Source of the DNA: Salinisphaera sp049568105
GTDB lineage: Bacteria; Pseudomonadota; Gammaproteobacteria; Nevskiales; Salinisphaeraceae
Direction of reading: 5' to 3'
NCBI RefSeq assembly: GCF_049568105.1
Contig: NZ_CP145335.1
Location: 3,844,001 to 3,908,000 of the forward strand
DNA: 64,000 nt
Shown piece by piece: positions 51,567 through 60,747 of the stretch. Each line of letters opens with the position of its first letter. The stretch's first letter is position 1. Below the pieces are notes generated by a model. It was not told the origin of the DNA. It searched no databases and saw only the letters and a program-made list of their open reading frames with translations. The position numbers and the translations under genes were made by a program.

Positions 51567-53279
51567 ATGAGTCATAACGTTGCCGAAATCATGGTTGCTA
51601 CCCTGCTCGACGCTGGCGCCAAACGTTGTTATGGCGTGGTCGGCGACACCATCAATCATCTGACCGATGCTATCCGCAGTTCGGACATGGCATGGGTGCA
51701 TGTCCGTCACGAAGAAGTCGGCGGTTTCGCAGCCGGCGGCGAGGCCTATATGACCGGCGAACTGGCCTGCTGTGCCGGTACCTGTGGCCCGGGCAGCACC
51801 CATTTCATCAACGGCCTGATCGAATCCCATCGCAACGGGGCGCCGGTGGTATTCATTGCCTCGCAGGTCGCTACGGCCGAAATGGGGGTCGGGTTTCCTC
51901 AGGATGTCGATCAGCGCCCGCTATACGCCCAGTACAGCGTGTTCTGCGAATATGTGTCCAGCCCGGAAAACGCCAAGCGTCTGACCGCGATCGCGGCCCA
52001 GAAAGCCTTGAATGAGGGCGGCCTGGCCGTGCTGATCGTGCCCGGCGATCTGTTTACGGCACAGCCGGACAACAGTCTGCCTTGGCGCAGCATGCGTTTT
52101 AACCCGACGATTCGACCGTCCGAAGACGAACTGCTGGAGATGGTTGCGGCCCTGGACGCCGGCAAGAAGATCTCGATCTATGCTGGCCACGGCTGTGCCG
52201 ATGCCCACGACGAAGTCATCGCGCTCGCCGACAAGCTCGGCGCGCCGATCGCCTGGACCTCCCGGGCCAAGGATTTCATCGAATACGACAACGAACTCGA
52301 AGTCGGCATGACTGGCGTGTTCGGCCTGGCCGGCGGTTATCGCGCGGTCTCCGAATGCGACACCTTGCTGCTGCTGGGCTGCAGCTTTGCCTGGGCCCAG
52401 TTCTATCCCGAAGATGCGACCATCATCCAGGTGGATATCGCCGCCGGGCAGATCGGTCTACGGCATCCGGTCGATATCGGCGTGATCGGCTCGGCGCGCG
52501 ATACCTGTGCAGCCCTACTCGAACGCGTGGCCCCACACGCCGACCGCGACTGGGTCGATGCCTGTCGCAAGACCTATCTGGAATCCCTCGACGATGCCGC
52601 GGCCGAATCCGACGACGACCACCTGATTCATCCCCAGGAGCTGACCCTGGCTTTGGATAAGCAGGCCGCCGACGACGCCGTATTTACCGCCGATGGCGGC
52701 AGCCCCATGGTCTGGTGTCTACGCCATATCAAGGCCAATGGTCGGCGCCGGACGCTGCCGAGTCTGATGCACGGCACCATGGCCAATGCTTACCCCCAGG
52801 CGCTCGGCATTAGCCAGGCATTTCCGGATCGACAGGTGATCGCCATGTGCGGCGACGGTGGGCTATCGATGCTGATGGGCGATCTGTTGACCCTGGCCCA
52901 GTTCCAAATCCCACTCAAGATCGTGATCTTCAACAACAGCTCGCTGGGCTTCGTCGAGCTCGAGCAGAAAGTCGAGGGGCTGCTGGACGCCTATACCGAA
53001 CTGAAAAACCCCGACTTCGGCGCGCTCGGCCATACCATCGGCCTATGGGGCCGCAAGGTCGAGGCCAAACACGAACTCGACGATGCCGTGGCCGAGCTGC
53101 TGGCCCACGACGGTCCGGGCATTCTCGATGTCAAGGTCAATCGCATGGAACTGGTGATGCCGCCAAATGTGCAATTCAGCCAAGTCGCCTCTACCGCGCT
53201 GTATTCGACCAAGGCCGTGCTGTCTGGCCGCATGGGTGAAGTGGTCGATCTGGTTCGCAACAACTTCTGGACCCGGTGA
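51567..53279 (+). CDS. poxB: Pyruvate dehydrogenase (quinone), PoxB-type
   Basis: Thiamine-diphosphate and FAD enzyme converting pyruvate to acetate and CO2, with electrons passed to ubiquinone at the membrane. It has 570 residues from ATG 51567, close to E. coli PoxB (572). The TPP-activating glutamate is E50 in RHEEVGGFAAG, and the TPP-binding motif spans CGDGG to FNNSSLGF. The alternative start at 51411 adds a non-homologous leader. Acetolactate synthase is a related family, but the length and the C-terminal region favour PoxB. Confidence 0.91.
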   Translation: MSHNVAEIMVATLLDAGAKRCYGVVGDTINHLTDAIRSSDMAWVHVRHEEVGGFAAGGEAYMTGELACCAGTCGPGSTHFINGLIESHRNGAPVVFIASQVATAEMGVGFPQDVDQRPLYAQYSVFCEYVSSPENAKRLTAIAAQKALNEGGLAVLIVPGDLFTAQPDNSLPWRSMRFNPTIRPSEDELLEMVAALDAGKKISIYAGHGCADAHDEVIALADKLGAPIAWTSRAKDFIEYDNELEVGMTGVFGLAGGYRAVSECDTLLLLGCSFAWAQFYPEDATIIQVDIAAGQIGLRHPVDIGVIGSARDTCAALLERVAPHADRDWVDACRKTYLESLDDAAAESDDDHLIHPQELTLALDKQAADDAVFTADGGSPMVWCLRHIKANGRRRTLPSLMHGTMANAYPQALGISQAFPDRQVIAMCGDGGLSMLMGDLLTLAQFQIPLKIVIFNNSSLGFVELEQKVEGLLDAYTELKNPDFGALGHTIGLWGRKVEAKHELDDAVAELLAHDGPGILDVKVNRMELVMPPNVQFSQVASTALYSTKAVLSGRMGEVVDLVRNNFWTR

Positions 53280-53849
53280 CCTGTGAACATCCTCAGGCCG
53301 GCCTCGCCTTGCGCGAGCCGGTCGCCGATGATGATGCCCAGCTGACTACATGGGTATTCGATCGACGCGCCGGTCTGTACTGGGCCGGTCCGGAGCTGGC
53401 CCCCCGGACGTGGCCGCTGGCGGGCCTGCGCCTGGCGCTCGCCCTGTACCGCCCAACCGCCACGCCACGCTCGTTGATCGACGCCCAGGACCGGCTCGCC
53501 GGATTCGGCGAATACCATCGCAAGCCCGAACAACGGGTCCGGCTAGCGCGCCTGATCGTAGACCCGAGGCGTCGTGCACAGCCGGCTGATCGACACGCTG
53601 ACACGCCTGCTGGTTCGCGATGCCCAACGCCAGCACGACTGTACCAGCATCGAACTGGCGGTTTTCACCGACAAACCGCCAGCAGTTCGTGCCTATCGCC
53701 GGCAGGGCTTCCAGCCGATCGCTGCCCGGTCCGCCGCGACGGTTTTGACCATGCAGTGCCCGGTCGCATCGGGAGCCACGTCGACGACCGCGCCGCGAGC
53801 TCAGGCCGTCCGGCGCCCGCTCGCGCGGTACCTGGATCGGCGTCGATGA
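53276..53849 (+). pseudogene. GNAT acetyltransferase with a frameshift
   Basis: The first frame from GTG 53276 (overlapping the poxB stop as GTGA) encodes a GNAT-like N-terminal half up to about LARLIVDPRRR near 53570. The continuation appears in another frame from about 53574 (HSRLIDTLTRLL, then AVFTDKPPAVRAYRRQGFQPI, the typical GNAT C-terminal part), ending at 53849. One base gained or lost near 53560-53578, in GAGGCGTCGTG, would join them. It may be a decayed gene or a sequencing error. Confidence 0.78.
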
Positions 53850-53868
53850 CAGCTCTGCCTGGCCCCTG

Positions 53869-54444
53869 ATGCATCGTGGCAAGATCCATCGCCTGCTCGC
53901 CATGGCTGTGTTGCTGCCGGCGCTTGGCCTGGCTGCGTTGGCGACGGCCGATATCCTGGGTATCGGCCATATTCCAGCGCCTTGTAGTCGGCATCACCTG
54001 GCCCATACGACCGCTCTAGTATTGAGCGGTGCGCCGCGCTATCGACGAACGCAGCAGGCCATCGCGCTCTATCGGCGAAACGAGGTCGACCGCATCGTGT
54101 TTTCCGGCGCCGGTTATGGTGGCGACTCGGCCCGCCGGCTGGCTCACGAAGCCCGCCGACGCGGTATCCCCGATACCCATATCGACATCGAGGACCGGGC
54201 CCGCTCGACGGCCCAGAATTTTCGTTATGCCTGTGCCCTGGAGTCGGTCAGCACAGCACCCCGCGTAGCCATCGTCACCGACCGCTTTCATGCCTATCGG
54301 GCCTGGGCCACCGCCCAGCGACAATGCCAGGGCCTCGAACTCTGCTCGGCCCCAGTCGCCGGCTCGGTGTCGCTGTCGCGACGTTTCAGCGAAGCCGGCA
54401 AACTGCTGGCCTATCAGCTACTCGATCGCGCGGCATTCTGGTGA
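53869..54444 (+). CDS. SanA/YdcF-like DUF218 membrane protein
   Basis: A 191-residue protein with one N-terminal membrane helix (about 10-28) and a DUF218 domain: ALVLSGAPRYRR, VDRIVFSGAG, the ENRAxxT-like EDRARSTAQNFRY and VTDRFHAYRA. The family includes SanA and ElyC, tied to envelope barrier function and lipid-carrier metabolism, exact chemistry unknown. Its 3' end overlaps that of the TauE/SafE gene by 31 bases tail to tail. Confidence 0.87.
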   Translation: MHRGKIHRLLAMAVLLPALGLAALATADILGIGHIPAPCSRHHLAHTTALVLSGAPRYRRTQQAIALYRRNEVDRIVFSGAGYGGDSARRLAHEARRRGIPDTHIDIEDRARSTAQNFRYACALESVSTAPRVAIVTDRFHAYRAWATAQRQCQGLELCSAPVAGSVSLSRRFSEAGKLLAYQLLDRAAFW

Positions 54445-55295
54445 TCGAGCTGTCGCCAGATCGCCATTGCAACGAGCGCCGCCCAGGCGACGAACAACAC
54501 CAGGGTCGCCGCATAGATCGCCTGCACATCAACCGATAGCGCAGCCAACAGCGTGCGCGTATTGGTAACCACGATCATCCCGCCAACGAACACGCCGAGG
54601 ATTCGGGCCGGCAGCAGCCGGACCAGCCATGCCGCCAACGGTGCGGCAACCAGCCCGCTGAGCGCAAAGATCGCCACCCAGCCCCAGTTGATCTGGGTCA
54701 CACCCAGTACGAGAGCAAAACCGAGCGTGCCGGCCAGGGTGACCACGAATTCACTGGCATCGACGGTGCCGATGACCCGTCGCGGATCACTACCGGCGCG
54801 CGCCATAAGCGTCGGCGTGGCAATCGGCCCCCAGCCGCCACCGCCGATGCTGTCGAAAAAACCAGCGACCAGCGACAGCGGCACCAGCAGCCAGGCCGAG
54901 GGCCGGCGGGCGCCCGCGGTGCGCGGCGCCCGCGGCACGATGAACCGAGTCAGCACGTAAAGGCCGAGCAATAACAACAATCCAGAGACCAGCGGTTTGA
55001 TGGCATCGCCGGGCGCCAAACTCAGTAGGCAGGCGCCCACGAATGCGCCTATGGCGCCAGGCCAGATCATGCGTTTGAACAACGCCGGCTCGACATTGCC
55101 GAATCGATAGTGCGCGGTGCCCGAGGCCGCAGTGGTGGCCAGTTCGGCGAAATGGATGGACGCCGAAGCGATCGCGGGCGTCACACCCAGAGCTACCAGA
55201 ATAGAGGCCGAGGTGAGCCCGTAGCCCATGCCCAGCCCGCCATCCACGAGTTGAGCAATAAAGCCGGCTAGGCCGAAAATGAGAAGTTTGTTCAC
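54414..55295 (-). CDS. TauE/SafE-family anion exporter
   Basis: Membrane protein of 293 residues with about eight helices in two repeats. The signatures GFIAQLVDGGLGMGYG and GFFDSIGGGGWGPI mark the TauE/SafE family, which exports sulfite or organosulfur anions. It overlaps the SanA-like gene at its 3' end. No sulfur metabolism genes are adjacent, so the substrate is open. Confidence 0.92.
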   Translation of the reverse strand: MNKLLIFGLAGFIAQLVDGGLGMGYGLTSASILVALGVTPAIASASIHFAELATTAASGTAHYRFGNVEPALFKRMIWPGAIGAFVGACLLSLAPGDAIKPLVSGLLLLLGLYVLTRFIVPRAPRTAGARRPSAWLLVPLSLVAGFFDSIGGGGWGPIATPTLMARAGSDPRRVIGTVDASEFVVTLAGTLGFALVLGVTQINWGWVAIFALSGLVAAPLAAWLVRLLPARILGVFVGGMIVVTNTRTLLAALSVDVQAIYAATLVLFVAWAALVAMAIWRQLDHQNAARSSS

Positions 55296-55389
55296 GATGG
55301 TCTACTGCGCCGAGAAAAGATCTTGCGCATCACGCTAGCGCCCGCCGAGCAGCACGAGAACGAATATTTCTGTCTCCATATATTCAAAA

Positions 55390-55412
55390 AAGAAATATAA
55401 AATATATTTCTT
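55390..55412. promoter_or_regulatory. AT-rich palindrome upstream of amn
   Basis: Perfect 10-bp arms AAGAAATATA / TATATTTCTT around AAA, inside a 75-base AT-rich island (55365-55440) that stands out in this GC-rich DNA. It lies between the divergent TauE/SafE and amn genes, so a promoter or operator is plausible. Confidence 0.5.
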
Positions 55413-55513
55413 ATTCGAATAAGTAACGATCAAAATCTTCCATTCCAGGCTTCGGCCGTGGCCCCGGTACTGGTAGCTTAGATGGCAGCCCCGCTTACAT
55501 AGGAATCTCGTCG

Positions 55514-56986
55514 ATGCCCGGTACCGCACATGGCAATGTCCGCGATCTACGCGCTTTCGATACCGCCGAGGCAGCGCTGGCCCGGATCACGGCACTCTAC
55601 GACGCAGCCTATGAACAGATGCGCGAGCGACACCAACGGTTTGTCGCCGGCGATCACGAACCGGAGTCGATGCCGGCGGCGTTCTACCCTTATGTCGGTA
55701 TCGAGACCACACCAGACCGGCTGGTGAGCTCGGCCCGGCCGACCTATGGCTCGCTGCGCAAGGGGGGTGTTCATGGCACTACGGTCACCCGGCCGGATCT
55801 GTTCCACAACTATCTTCTAGAGCAGCTGTCGCTCTTGATCGACAATCACGGGGCGGCCATTCAAGTGGGTCTGTCGGACCAGCCGATCCCGCTGCCGTTC
55901 ATGATCGAGGCCGCCACCGCGGATCTCACGCCCGAAGCAGTACGCGCGATGGAGCGGGCTTTTTATCTGCCCGATCTCGCCACCATGAACGATGCGATTC
56001 CCAACAGCACGTACCGCACACCAGTCGGCCAGCCGTTTCCACTGGCGTTGTTCGATGCACAACGTACCGACCTGGCACTCCAGCGCCTGTCGCATTACAC
56101 CGGCACCGACCCTAAACACTTCCAGGGCTTCGTGCTGTTGACCAACTATCAGCGCTATGTCGACGACTTTGCCGCCTATGCCCGCGACCAGATCGCCCAT
56201 TACGAGGAATACACGGCCTTCGTCAGCCCGGGCGAGGTGATCGAGGCCAACCCTCGCTTCGACCATCTAAAAGCCACCGGTGATGCCCCCCAGCATCTGC
56301 CCCCGATGCCGGCTTATCATCTGACCCGCGAAGACGGCCTCGGGGTCACGTTGATCAACATCGGCATGGGCCCGTCCAATGCCAAGACCATTACCGACCA
56401 TCTGGCCGTGCTGCGGCCCCACTGCTGGCTGATGATCGGCCACTGCGGCGGCCTGAGACGCTCCCAGCAGCTCGGCGACTATGTCCTGGCGCATGCCTAC
56501 GTCCGCGAGGATCACGTACTCGACCAGGATCTGCCGCCCTGGGTGCCGATCCCGCCGATCGCAGAAATGCAGGTCGCCCTGGAGCAGTCGGTCTCCGGGG
56601 TGACCGGTCTGTCCCAGCGCGATTTAAAGGATCGGCTGCGCACCGGCACGGTCGCCAGCACCGACAATCGCAACTGGGAGTTCCGCTACGACGAACTTTA
56701 CGAGCGTTTCTCGCAATCGCGGGCGATCGCTATCGATATGGAAAGCGCGACTATCGCAGCCAACGGTTTCAGGCTGCGGGTGCCCTATGGCACCTTGCTA
56801 TGCGTCTCCGACAAACCGATGCACGGCGAGCTCAAGCTGCGCAGCATGGCCAATGCTTTCTATCAAAACCAGGTCCGCCAGCATCTGACCATCGGCTTGG
56901 AAACGATCCGGCTGATCAAGGCCTCCGGCGTCGAAGCGCTGCACTCGCGCAAGCTGCGCTCTTTCGACGAACCAGCCTTTCGCTGA
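55514..56986 (+). CDS. amn: AMP nucleosidase
   Basis: Cleaves AMP to adenine and ribose 5-phosphate, adjusting adenylate pools. It has 490 residues. The N-terminal AMP-nucleosidase domain is followed by the phosphorylase-like catalytic domain with NIGMGPSNAKTITDHLAVLRP and GHCGGLRRSQQLGDYVLA, and the substrate-site segment DMESATIAANGFR. ATG 55514 has AGGA upstream. The AT-rich promoter region precedes it. Length matches E. coli Amn (484). Confidence 0.95.
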   Translation: MPGTAHGNVRDLRAFDTAEAALARITALYDAAYEQMRERHQRFVAGDHEPESMPAAFYPYVGIETTPDRLVSSARPTYGSLRKGGVHGTTVTRPDLFHNYLLEQLSLLIDNHGAAIQVGLSDQPIPLPFMIEAATADLTPEAVRAMERAFYLPDLATMNDAIPNSTYRTPVGQPFPLALFDAQRTDLALQRLSHYTGTDPKHFQGFVLLTNYQRYVDDFAAYARDQIAHYEEYTAFVSPGEVIEANPRFDHLKATGDAPQHLPPMPAYHLTREDGLGVTLINIGMGPSNAKTITDHLAVLRPHCWLMIGHCGGLRRSQQLGDYVLAHAYVREDHVLDQDLPPWVPIPPIAEMQVALEQSVSGVTGLSQRDLKDRLRTGTVASTDNRNWEFRYDELYERFSQSRAIAIDMESATIAANGFRLRVPYGTLLCVSDKPMHGELKLRSMANAFYQNQVRQHLTIGLETIRLIKASGVEALHSRKLRSFDEPAFR

Positions 56987-57175
56987 GCCTGACCCTCTGC
57001 GGCCGAGTCGTGCCGGATACGCCTTGATGAACCACGCTCGGCGCCGACCAGGCTGTCGAGCCAATGCGTACATGGCACCACCGCCGTCGCCTGACGTGGG
57101 CCTGCCCGCCGACGACTGTACGAACCCGGCGGGCCCCTCGATACACTGGGCGCATCATTCGAGCTCGCGAATTCG

Positions 57176-58390
57176 ATGCAACGCTTATTCCGGTTTCCGC
57201 CGCTTTGGGCTGGCCTACTCTGTGCCGCGGCCATGCCCGTACTCGCCGATCCGCCGTCTGAGGCTGGACAAGCTTCGTTGGCCCATGCGCAATCCATCGG
57301 TCCACTCACGCCGGCTTTCCTGTTTCACGATCAGATGCCGACCGGCGTGACCGTCACCCGCGATGGACGCCGCTTCGTATCCTATCCACGCTGGGGCGAC
57401 CACCCAGCCTTTACCGTCGCCGAACTGAAAAACGGCCGGGAAGCGCCCTACCCGTCGCCTGCCTTTAACGCGCCCGATCTGGATCAGCCAGGGCAGCACC
57501 TGATCAGCGTGCAGAGCGTAGTCGCGCCCGGCGATGGCCATCTCTGGCTTCTGGATACCGGCACGCTGCCGGGCACTGGCTACCCAAAGAGCGGACAACT
57601 CGCCAACGGCCCGAAACTGGTCGCCGTGGAGCTCGCCACCAACCAAGTCGACCGAACCATCGTCTTGCCCGATAGTGCCGCGTTGCAATCGACCTATCTC
57701 AACGACGTACGCATCGATACCTCCAAGGGCAAGGCCGGCGTGGCCTATATCACCGATTCATCCTTCACCGGCCCGGGCGCGATCATCGTGGTCGATCTGG
57801 CCTCGGGTGACGCCTGGCGCCAGCTCTCCGGCGCGTCTTCGACCCAGGCTACGCCCGGCTTCCGGCCGATCGTCGAAGGGCGCTACATGATGCAGGACAA
57901 CGGCCAGGGCCAAGCCAGCGTTCCGGCGATCCCGGCCGACGGCATCGCCCTGTCGCCGGACGGCACCACGCTGTACTACTCGCCGCTGTCGTCACGCAGG
58001 CTCTACCGCGTGCCCACAACGCTGCTGCGCAATCGCGACGTGTCCGAGGACAAACTCGAGGCTGCAGTCGAGACGGTCGGCGAGAAAGGCGCTTCGGACG
58101 GCCTGCTGATGGATGATCAGGGCCGACTCTATGCCACAGACTACGAACACAACGCCATCCACATATTCGACACCGATACCGGCCGCTGGTCGACGCTGGC
58201 CCACGACCCGCGTCTGCTCTGGCCGGACACGCTGAGCATCGGCCCCGAGGGCGACCTCTACGTCACGGCCAACCAACTGCACCGCCAGCCCCAGTACCGC
58301 AGCGGGCACGATGAACGACACAAGCCATACGTGCTGTTTCGGATTGCCGCCGAGGCCGAGCCGATTCCGGCCGACCATCACTCGCACTAA
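57176..58390 (+). CDS. Major royal jelly protein/Yellow-family secreted protein
   Basis: Exported beta-propeller protein of 404 residues in the MRJP/Yellow family, found sporadically in bacteria. The signal peptide ends near VLA-DPP (residue 25). Family marks are TGVTVTRDGRRFVSYPRW, WLLDTG, LNDVRIDT and ITDSSF, then GIALSPDGTTLYYSPL and SDGLLMDDQGRLYATD. Function in bacteria is not established; binding or isomerising a small ligand is the usual guess. It stands alone downstream of amn. Confidence 0.88.
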   Translation: MQRLFRFPPLWAGLLCAAAMPVLADPPSEAGQASLAHAQSIGPLTPAFLFHDQMPTGVTVTRDGRRFVSYPRWGDHPAFTVAELKNGREAPYPSPAFNAPDLDQPGQHLISVQSVVAPGDGHLWLLDTGTLPGTGYPKSGQLANGPKLVAVELATNQVDRTIVLPDSAALQSTYLNDVRIDTSKGKAGVAYITDSSFTGPGAIIVVDLASGDAWRQLSGASSTQATPGFRPIVEGRYMMQDNGQGQASVPAIPADGIALSPDGTTLYYSPLSSRRLYRVPTTLLRNRDVSEDKLEAAVETVGEKGASDGLLMDDQGRLYATDYEHNAIHIFDTDTGRWSTLAHDPRLLWPDTLSIGPEGDLYVTANQLHRQPQYRSGHDERHKPYVLFRIAAEAEPIPADHHSH

Positions 58391-58776
58391 CCGGGCCGTA
58401 CCGATATCCGGATTGCCCTATTCCGGATGTCGGTTTTGCCCGCCCGAGCGACAGCGCCCGGCGGTTCGCCCCGGCCGTCTTCGCTGATCGAATCGCGCAG
58501 ACGCGGCTTTTTGATCGACCCTAGCTAATACCCTCCGGCTGCTGGACAGTACGCCTTGTCGGCATGCAGAACGACCGGCTCGCTGTCTCAGCATTCAGAA
58601 TGCTGTCTTTCATTATGGAAACAGCGATTTGGCGTATCCCACCTGAATTCGCGTACAAACCGGCGTTCCAAACTATAGAACGCTGACAGGTAAGACTTTT
58701 TTCCAATACCAGCCGACCTCCAATAGGCGCCAGATGCCTATATCGAATTTTGGAAACGCGTTCTGGTATTTGGAAC
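58391..58776. other. Promoter region with clustered TTTGGAA half-sites, upstream of the IclR gene
   Basis: About 385 bases. Four copies of TTTGGAA or its complement lie at 58665-58672, 58700-58707, 58748-58757 and 58769-58776, with a fifth looser one near 58615. GCGTTC and GAACGC form an inverted repeat at 58663-58683. They look like operator elements of the adjacent IclR regulator. No gene is seen. Confidence 0.55.
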
Positions 58777-59550
58777 ATGGACAAGACACTGCTCAAGGGA
58801 TTGCGGGTTCTCGAAACCCTGGCCGCCAATCCACAGCCAATGGGCGTGACCCCACTCTCGCGGGTGCTGGATCTGACCAAGAGCAACGTGCATCGCACGC
58901 TCCAGACCCTGACGGCTGCCGGCTATGTACGCAGCAATCCCGAGACCGCGACCTACGAATGCACGCTCAAGCTGTTCGAAGTCGCCAGCACCATCGTCGG
59001 TCGGCTCGATGTACGCCAAATCGCCGATCCCTATCTGCAGCAACTCGCCCATGCGACCCGCGAGAGCATCCATCTGGCGGTGCTCGACGGGCTGGACGTG
59101 ATCTATCTGAACAAGATCGAGAGCCCGCAGCCGGTCCGCGCCTATTCCGCGATCGGCGGGCGCGCGCCGGCCCACTGTGTGGCCTCGGGCAAGGCGCTGT
59201 TGGCCTGGCAACCAGACGAACGGCTTGCCGAGCTGCCGGACGAGCTCGCGCAGTGGACGCCGCGCTCCCTGGATAGCCGCGACGCCCTGCTTGCCGACCT
59301 GGCCGAAACCCGCCGCCGTGGTTTCTCGATCAACTGCGGCGAATGGCGTGACTCGGTGGGCGGCGCGGCCGCACCGGTATTCGACGCCCACGGCCGACCA
59401 GTCGCAGCACTGGGTATTTCCGGGCCGCTGGAGCGGCTGTCGCTCGGCACTCTGCACCAGCACGGCCCAGTCGTGATCCGTACCGCGCGCGAACTGTCGC
59501 GAGCGCTTGGTTATCGCGGCAACGCCTATCCCGACAGCGCGGCCGCCTGA
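58777..59550 (+). CDS. IclR-family transcriptional regulator
   Basis: Regulator of 257 residues. The winged helix-turn-helix is at about residues 5-65 (GVTPLSRVLDLTKSNVHRTLQTL), and the GAF-like effector domain follows with VIYLNKIES, GGRAPAHCVASGKALLA and GEWRDSVGGAAAPVFD. ATG 58777 gives the usual start (MDKTLLKGLRVLE); the frame is open from 58750 via TTG. It precedes the CoA-ester operon by 33 bases and probably controls it and itself. Confidence 0.93.
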   Translation: MDKTLLKGLRVLETLAANPQPMGVTPLSRVLDLTKSNVHRTLQTLTAAGYVRSNPETATYECTLKLFEVASTIVGRLDVRQIADPYLQQLAHATRESIHLAVLDGLDVIYLNKIESPQPVRAYSAIGGRAPAHCVASGKALLAWQPDERLAELPDELAQWTPRSLDSRDALLADLAETRRRGFSINCGEWRDSVGGAAAPVFDAHGRPVAALGISGPLERLSLGTLHQHGPVVIRTARELSRALGYRGNAYPDSAAA

Positions 59551-59583
59551 GCCGCCCTCCCTTTCTATCGTCAAGGAGACACC

Positions 59584-60747
59584 GTGCAACCGTTAACAGG
59601 TATACGCGTCATCGAATTCTGCAGCGTAGCGGCAGGTCCGTTCTGCGGCATGCTATTGGCCGACATGGGCGCCGACGTCATCAAGGTCGAGAACCCGGCC
59701 GGCGGCGACAGCATGCGCGCCTGGCCGCCGATCAGCGATGGCTACAGCGAGAATTTCGCCTCGGTCAATCGCAACAAGCGTTCGGTCACCCTCGATCTCA
59801 AAAATCCGGCCGATCAGGCCCGGGCCCGTGCGCTGGTCGATTCGGCCGACGTGGTGCTCGAAAACAACCGCCCCGGCGTGATGGAACGCCTCGGCTTAGC
59901 CTATGCCGAAGTCGCCAAGCCGCACCCGGAACTGGTCTATTGCTCGATCTCGGCCTTCGGCCAGGACGGCCCGCGCGCTAGAGAGGCCGGTTTCGATCTG
60001 ACCTTGCAGGCGATGAGCGGGGTGATGAGCGTGACCGGCGAACCGGGCGGCGATCCGGTCAAATGCGGCGTGCCGCTGGCCGATTTCGCCACCGGCCTGT
60101 ACGGCGCCTTCGCGATTTCGGCAGCGCTGCGCGAGGTCGCAGCCACCGGGCAAGGCACGCATATCGATGCCTCGATGCTGGGGGCGTCGCTGGCGATCGG
60201 CGCTTTGCAGACCAGCCAGTATTTCGGCACCGGCGAGAACCCGGTCAAGCTCGGCTCGGCCCATCCGCGCAACGCGCCTTATGAGGCTTTCCGGGTCGCC
60301 GACGGGCATGTCGCCATGGCAGCCGGCAACAACGCCCTGTTCGCCCGGGCCTGCAAGGCGATCGAGCGCGAGGACCTGATCGACGAAGCCCGGTTCGGCT
60401 CCACCATCCTACGGGCCGAGAATCAGGCCGAACTCAAAGCGATCTTCGAAGACGTGTTCGCCGACAAGAGCGTCGATACGGTGCTTGCCATGTTCCGCGA
60501 GGCCGGCGTGGCGTGTGCGCCGATCAATGGCTATGCCGAAGCACTGGCCGATCCCCAGGTCGATCACATGGGCTGGGTCCAGCCGCTGACCCTGCCGGGC
60601 GGCCATGAAACGCAGACCTTCATCTCGCCGCTGCGTTTCGGCGGAGACAATCTTCGCCCCTATCGACGCCCGCCCGAACTCGGCGAACACAACGACGAAG
60701 TATTCGCCGAATTCGAAGCGCGACCGGAGGCCGCCGATGCCCGCTGA
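59584..60747 (+). CDS. Family III CoA-transferase (CaiB/BaiF)
   Basis: Enzyme of 387 residues moving CoA between carboxylic acids. The active-site aspartate is D167 in PLADFATGLYG, and the opening VIEFCSVAAGPFCGMLLADMGADVIKVE is typical. GTG 59584 has AAGGAG upstream. First structural gene of the cluster; it overlaps the crotonase gene by 11 bases. The substrate is unknown. Confidence 0.92.
   Translation: MQPLTGIRVIEFCSVAAGPFCGMLLADMGADVIKVENPAGGDSMRAWPPISDGYSENFASVNRNKRSVTLDLKNPADQARARALVDSADVVLENNRPGVMERLGLAYAEVAKPHPELVYCSISAFGQDGPRAREAGFDLTLQAMSGVMSVTGEPGGDPVKCGVPLADFATGLYGAFAISAALREVAATGQGTHIDASMLGASLAIGALQTSQYFGTGENPVKLGSAHPRNAPYEAFRVADGHVAMAAGNNALFARACKAIEREDLIDEARFGSTILRAENQAELKAIFEDVFADKSVDTVLAMFREAGVACAPINGYAEALADPQVDHMGWVQPLTLPGGHETQTFISPLRFGGDNLRPYRRPPELGEHNDEVFAEFEARPEAADAR

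Noticed and set aside
55335..55529. A 64-residue frame in the AT-rich spacer before amn
   Set aside because: Covers the palindrome and the amn ribosome-binding site; composition changes abruptly with the local base content.
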